This document shows, in pieces, positions 19,629 to 22,327 of a stretch of 22,327 bases of DNA. The notes below the pieces were generated by a model, which saw only the letters and a program-made list of their open reading frames with translations, was not told the DNA's origin and did no database searches. How positions within the stretch are numbered: the stretch's first letter is position 1; each line of letters opens with the position of its first letter. A program made the translations under genes and the position numbers. The DNA is from Clostridia bacterium (GTDB lineage: Bacteria > Bacillota > Clostridia > Peptostreptococcales > Anaerovoracaceae), in the NCBI GenBank assembly GCA_024682015.1, contig JAIKZT010000154.1, positions 1 to 22,327 on the forward strand, read 5' to 3'.

Positions 19629-20324
19629 TTACAGACTGAGCAGCCAGGACAGCAGCGTCGTACCCGGCGCCAGATCCTCGAAGAACGCAATGCCCCGCAG
19701 GCTGCACACCTTCGTAACGATGTACGCGATCACCAGGCATTCGAGCAGTCCGATGGCAAAGCCGCCCAGCCAATCCAGCGTGCGGATGACGGGAGCCTCC
19801 GTCAGTTTGCCCAGGAGCGCGCTCACCGGCTGCAGCAAGATAAATCCAATCAGCGAACAGAGCAGGAAGAGAATGACATGCATGAGCTTGCGGAACGAGA
19901 GGTCTACCAAGCCCATCAGTTTTTCCTTCAGGCCGCTGAGCAGAGAATTCGCGGAGTACTCGCGCGCGGCAGATTTTGCGTTGTCCCTGTTGCCTGTGAT
20001 GGACAGCAGCTTTTCCACGCCCTCCCCCAGGACCTCTCCGAGCGTCTCAAAACCTGCTGCAAGGCCTGACAGGCGCTCCGTATCGTCGAGCCTCTGCTCG
20101 ATCCGCGTTTCCACCTGCGGCCAGACTCGCTCGACCACCGGGTCCGTCAGCACGTTCGCGCCGATGATGCCGATCGTCAGCGCCAATACCAGCACGACGA
20201 CCCCGATGATGGTCTTGTACAGTCCCCGGTTCGCAGCCAGCAGTCCGAATACCAGAAACAGCAGTCCCACTCCGATGTCGACGATCAATGCCGTATGCTC
20301 GCTCAGAATGCCTGTAATGTCCAT
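19629..20324 (-). CDS. CvpA family membrane protein
   Basis: 231 residues, integral membrane, resembling the CvpA (colicin V production) family. Two N-terminal helices (about 12-32, VDIGVGLLFLVFGLLAANRG; 36-58, KTIIGVVVLVLALTIGIIGA) precede a central soluble segment (about 60-140) rich in Glu, Arg and Leu. Two more helices follow (about 146-172, LMHVILFLLCSLIGFILLQP; 185-207, LDWLGGFAIGLLECLVIAYI). The spacing LxxxDWLGGxAxG before the last helix is a hallmark of CvpA proteins. The ATG at 20324 has GGAGGA at about 8 bases. It is monocistronic, with its own extended -10 and terminator. The biochemical role is not settled for the family; links to envelope integrity are reported in enterobacteria. 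Confidence 0.8.
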   Translation of the reverse strand: MDITGILSEHTALIVDIGVGLLFLVFGLLAANRGLYKTIIGVVVLVLALTIGIIGANVLTDPVVERVWPQVETRIEQRLDDTERLSGLAAGFETLGEVLGEGVEKLLSITGNRDNAKSAAREYSANSLLSGLKEKLMGLVDLSFRKLMHVILFLLCSLIGFILLQPVSALLGKLTEAPVIRTLDWLGGFAIGLLECLVIAYIVTKVCSLRGIAFFEDLAPGTTLLSWLLSL

Positions 20325-20345
20325 CTTTCATTTCCTCCGCCCTTC

Positions 20346-20354
20346 ATTATATCA
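20346..20354 (-). promoter_or_regulatory. Extended -10 promoter of the CvpA-like gene
   Basis: TGATATAAT on the minus strand (complement of 20346-20354), a perfect -10 with TG extension, 22 bases upstream of the ATG. The -35 position is occupied by the REP-like palindrome at 20361-20392, and no TTGACA-like box is seen. Confidence 0.6.
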
Positions 20355-20360
20355 CGAAAC

Positions 20361-20392
20361 AATGGGACATGGGGACGGTTCCTTGTCCCATT
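20361..20392. repeat. REP-like palindrome (GGGACATGGGGACGGTTCC type)
   Basis: AATGGGACA (20361-20369) pairs exactly with TGTCCCATT (20384-20392) around a loop containing GGGGACGGTTCC. I recognise this as the dispersed GGGACA/GGGGACGGTTC/TGTCCC repeat found in many Bacillota and other genomes, usually linked to REP-associated Tyr (RAYT, Y1_Tnp) transposases. No transposase is in the window. It abuts the CvpA promoter. Confidence 0.7.
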
Positions 20393-20404
20393 TGACGCTG
20401 CAGC

Positions 20405-20433
20405 CCATTCGCTTTACCCGCTAAAGCGAATGG
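20405..20433. other. Perfect 12-bp hairpin containing the stop codon of the GNAT-Nudix gene
   Basis: CCATTCGCTTTA (20405-20416) pairs with TAAAGCGAATGG (20422-20433) around CCCGC. The TAG stop of the minus-strand gene is at 20421-20423, so the last codons form one arm. No T tract follows in that direction, so it is a 3' stabiliser or a part of the neighbouring repeat element rather than a classic terminator. Confidence 0.6.
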
Positions 20434-21518
20434 CGAAGCCCGTCTTTTTCTCTCCGCAGGATCTCGGCTGCCCTTCGCAGGATGGGCAGCTCGCGATTCG
20501 CAATGAGCCTGCCCAGCCGGCTGTCCCTGCGCTTTTCATATTCGCACACCGCTTCCTCATAGGTCAATTTCAGGGTATTCAGGTGGAAATCCTCGATCTC
20601 GTCCCGGGTCAGATGCTTTTCCCCGAAGGAAAGCGCCCTGCAGAGGAAGTAGTGGTTCAGATTATGGCGGTGGATCAGGTTGTAGTAATCGCTCACGAGG
20701 CCGATCTTGCAGACGATCTCCGCCTCTGCGCCCAGCTCTTCCCCCAGCTCGCGCAGGATCGCTGTCTCCAGGGGTTCCCCTGGCTCCACGCCTCCGCCCG
20801 AGGTCTCGATCAGGGTAGCATCCCCAAATTCGTCATGACGCTCTGCCCGCACGAAGTAAAACCATCCATCTTCGTCGAACACGATGGCGCGCGCGATCAG
20901 GCGATCGTGATCCGCATGCGTAAACGGCCACTCATGGTCCTGCAGTTCGACGCGCAGCTCTCCGGAAGCCTCTCTGTCGCTGCGGATCATGGAACGGCAC
21001 ACGATGTCGCAGATGCCGCAGTTGTTCCGATCCGAAGCTCTGAGCGTGCCCTCCAGCCGCATGCCGCACTTCTCCATCACCCGGCCAGACTTGGGATTGT
21101 TCACATCGTGCCGTGCGGCGACCCGATTGAGCCCGACCACGTCAAACAGGTAATCCATCACGGCCTTCAGCGCCTCGGGCATGATTCCCTGCCCCCAGGC
21201 AGCCCTGCTCAGGCAATACCCGATATCTGCGGCCTCGATGCTTTCGTTCAGCGCCACAACGGAAATGTCTCCGATCACCTGCCCGGTCTGCCTGTCCTCG
21301 ATGGCCCAGTTGAAATAGGCTCCGTCTTCATAGTGAGCCTCCCAATCCCGCAGCAGCTGCCTCGTTGCCTCAACGTCCGGATGGGTCGGCCACGTCAGAT
21401 ACCGCGTCACTTCCGGGTCGGATGCCCAGTTCCGAAACATGTCCTCCGCATCCGAAGGGCGGAATCTGCGCAGCAAAAGCCGCGGCGTTTCTATTGTCTG
21501 TGTTCCCGTTTTGTTCAT
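20421..21518 (-). CDS. GNAT acetyltransferase-Nudix hydrolase fusion
   Basis: 365 residues with two enzyme domains. Residues about 8-178 are a RimJ/RimL-type N-acetyltransferase: ETPRLLLRRFRPSDAEDMF (10-28), WAIEDRQTGQVIGDI (71-85), the acetyl-CoA loop AAWGQGIMPEALKAVMDYLF (106-125), NRVAARHDVNNPKSGRVMEK (131-150) and CGMRLEGTLR. Residues about 205-350 are a Nudix hydrolase with a complete Nudix box at 242-264 (G-x5-E-x7-REL-x-EE-x-GA), which hydrolyses nucleoside diphosphates linked to another moiety. The substrates of either half are unknown. A tail of about 60 residues follows. The start at 21518 has only a weak AAAGG site, but it begins just before the conserved ETPRL and matches the promoter at 21573. 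It is monocistronic. Confidence 0.9.
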   Translation of the reverse strand: MNKTGTQTIETPRLLLRRFRPSDAEDMFRNWASDPEVTRYLTWPTHPDVEATRQLLRDWEAHYEDGAYFNWAIEDRQTGQVIGDISVVALNESIEAADIGYCLSRAAWGQGIMPEALKAVMDYLFDVVGLNRVAARHDVNNPKSGRVMEKCGMRLEGTLRASDRNNCGICDIVCRSMIRSDREASGELRVELQDHEWPFTHADHDRLIARAIVFDEDGWFYFVRAERHDEFGDATLIETSGGGVEPGEPLETAILRELGEELGAEAEIVCKIGLVSDYYNLIHRHNLNHYFLCRALSFGEKHLTRDEIEDFHLNTLKLTYEEAVCEYEKRRDSRLGRLIANRELPILRRAAEILRREKDGLRHSL

Positions 21519-21572
21519 CTTTGGCGCCTTTGGGACGGATCTTCATCCCGCATACAGCATTTCTTTTCCACA

Positions 21573-21581
21573 ATCATATCA
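21573..21581 (-). promoter_or_regulatory. Extended -10 promoter of the GNAT-Nudix gene
   Basis: TGATATGAT on the minus strand (complement of 21573-21581), about 55 bases upstream of the ATG. No recognisable -35. The remainder of the 21519-21684 gap holds only a weak imperfect hairpin near 21638-21660. Confidence 0.45.
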
Positions 21582-21684
21582 TGAAACGGCTCTTGGGGGC
21601 GGGTTGACATGATGAAATGCTTCGTAGAAAAGAAAGCCAATCGCCTTCCGAGAAGGATTGACTTTCCAAATGGGTGCACACGGG

Positions 21685-21709
21685 AAGGCTGGCGGCATGC
21701 GCCAGCCTT
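21685..21709. terminator. Hairpin after eutP, possible terminator
   Basis: AAGGCTGGCG (21685-21694) pairs with CGCCAGCCTT (21700-21709) around a 5-base loop, starting 8 bases beyond the eutP stop. The minus-strand tail is CCCGTG, not a T run, so termination may be inefficient or factor-assisted; the plus-strand tail TTGCTTTCC is slightly better. Confidence 0.5.
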
Positions 21710-21717
21710 TTGCTTTC

Positions 21718-22143
21718 CTATTCCAAAAATGCCAGCAGTTCCGCGATGCCCTCGCCGGTAAAGCTGCTCACGGCGAAGATGGGATCCGCGCCGGTAAGCT
21801 CCAGCAGTTCCTTCGCCTGCGCGATCTGCTCCGGGCTGGCCAGATCCGCCTTTGTGATCACCCCCGCCACGGGTACGGGAAAAGCCGCCGCCTGTCCGCC
21901 CGAATACATGTACCGCTCCTGCGTCGGGTCGAGCAGAAACAGGACCAGATCCGTGTCCACCGACGTTACCAGCAGATTCTGCAGGTTCACGCGGCGTTCC
22001 AGATACTCGCCCGGCGAATCGATGTGACCCGCCACCACCTCGATGGACTGGGTCTTTTTATAGGCGAGTTCCTGCCCCGCCATCGCCTGCAGCAGCGTCG
22101 TCTTGCCGCAGGCCACGTTGCCGACCATCAAAACCTTTTTCAA
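21718..22143 (-). CDS. eutP: EutP/PduV-type microcompartment-associated GTPase
   Basis: Small Ras-like P-loop protein encoded in ethanolamine or propanediol microcompartment loci; its role is not fully defined, with acetate kinase or compartment-positioning functions proposed for relatives. The 141 residues show Walker A GNVACGKT (8-15), DSPGEYLE (42-49), where most GTPases have DTPG, TKAD (97-100) as the NKxD variant, and SSFTGEGI (126-133). Length is typical of EutP. The frame begins with a TTG codon at 22143, behind an AAGGAAG site in the 21-base gap after the shell gene. An ATG five codons later would leave only two residues before the P-loop glycine, so TTG is preferred. It is co-transcribed with the shell gene. 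Confidence 0.88.
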   Translation of the reverse strand: MKKVLMVGNVACGKTTLLQAMAGQELAYKKTQSIEVVAGHIDSPGEYLERRVNLQNLLVTSVDTDLVLFLLDPTQERYMYSGGQAAAFPVPVAGVITKADLASPEQIAQAKELLELTGADPIFAVSSFTGEGIAELLAFLE

Positions 22144-22164
22144 AGCGCTTCCTTTCCGCCGCGG

Positions 22165-22327
22165 CTACGTCCTCGTGATGACGGTCGGGGTGAAGTCGAT
22201 CAGGTTGTGCAGCACGTCGAGCACGTCCTTTAAAGCCGCGTCCACGCTCGCCACGTCGCCGTTGATGATCAGCGTGCCGTTGAACCGGTCCACGAACACG
22301 ACCTCCACGTGCGCCGCCTTCGTCGCC
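22165..22327 (-). CDS. eutS: BMC-domain shell protein of EutS/PduU type, C-terminal part
   Basis: The last 53 residues of a gene cut by the right edge. They read ATKAAHVEVVFVDRFNGTLI, INGDVASVDAALKDVLDVLH and NLIDFTPTVITRT, matching the end of EutS/PduU, the circularly permuted bacterial microcompartment shell hexamer. VDRFNGTL-INGDVASV-ALKDVL is the diagnostic stretch, and FTPTxITRT is the usual ending in Bacillota. It forms part of the protein shell that encloses aldehyde-producing metabolism of ethanolamine or 1,2-propanediol. It lies 21 bases upstream of eutP. EutS and PduU cannot be separated on this fragment. The rest of the locus should lie beyond the window. Confidence 0.85.
   Translation of the reverse strand, partial: ATKAAHVEVVFVDRFNGTLIINGDVASVDAALKDVLDVLHNLIDFTPTVITRT

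Noticed and set aside
21638..21660. Imperfect hairpin CAATCGCCTT/AAGGATTG
   Set aside because: Short, bulged and not placed at a transcript end; chance similarity is likely.

Overview
The window is GC-rich (judged by eye) and densely coded, with no gene-free stretch longer than about 250 bases. The genes point to an anaerobic member of the Bacillota, most likely a clostridial gut or oral type. They include a long-form hibernation factor, a DUF5688 protein, a Tet(M)-like GTPase fused to a YacP/Rae1-like nuclease, His-rich CobW GTPases and a bacterial microcompartment (eut-type) locus. Genus cannot be decided from the sequence alone. No rRNA, tRNA, CRISPR array, transposase or integrase was seen.

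Left part (1-5241): the start of a sodium:amino-acid symporter gene (minus strand, cut by the window edge) diverges from nadE. Two tandem HlyC/CorC (DUF21-CBS) membrane proteins follow on the minus strand, overlapping by ATGA. Next come a DUF5688 gene (plus) and hpf (minus), which converge on a shared terminator.

Middle part (5280-12336): hpf diverges from a large gene at 5325-7895 encoding an EF-G/Tet(M)-type GTPase with a C-terminal NYN/YacP nuclease domain. The two promoters overlap almost completely, and the GTPase mRNA is predicted to be leaderless. A DNA-binding-type regulator of unknown role follows behind a promoter packed with dyads. Then comes a minus-strand operon of two CobW-type GTPases and mscL. 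The first GTPase carries a long His/Asp tract and an in-frame N-terminal membrane extension; the second is fused to a DUF1980-like domain.

Right-centre (12386-19480): seven tightly packed minus-strand genes look like one operon of mostly uncharacterised proteins. In transcription order they are two paralogous S1-domain proteins, a secreted transglutaminase-like protein, a 71-residue protein, a CARF/TM1812-like Rossmann protein, a protein with a sigma-region-2-like motif, and an 815-residue single-pass membrane protein. That last protein has a DUF4145/HEPN-like cytosolic domain and four extracytoplasmic repeats. No cas genes or CRISPR array accompany the CARF-like gene. I regard this as the best candidate for an undescribed system, probably RNA- or nucleotide-signal-linked with a cell-surface output.

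Right end (19629-22327): a CvpA-like membrane protein, a REP-like palindrome, a GNAT-Nudix fusion protein, then eutP and the 3' end of a eutS/pduU-type shell gene marking the edge of a microcompartment locus. Eight of the nine promoters I could place carry a TG-extended -10 element.
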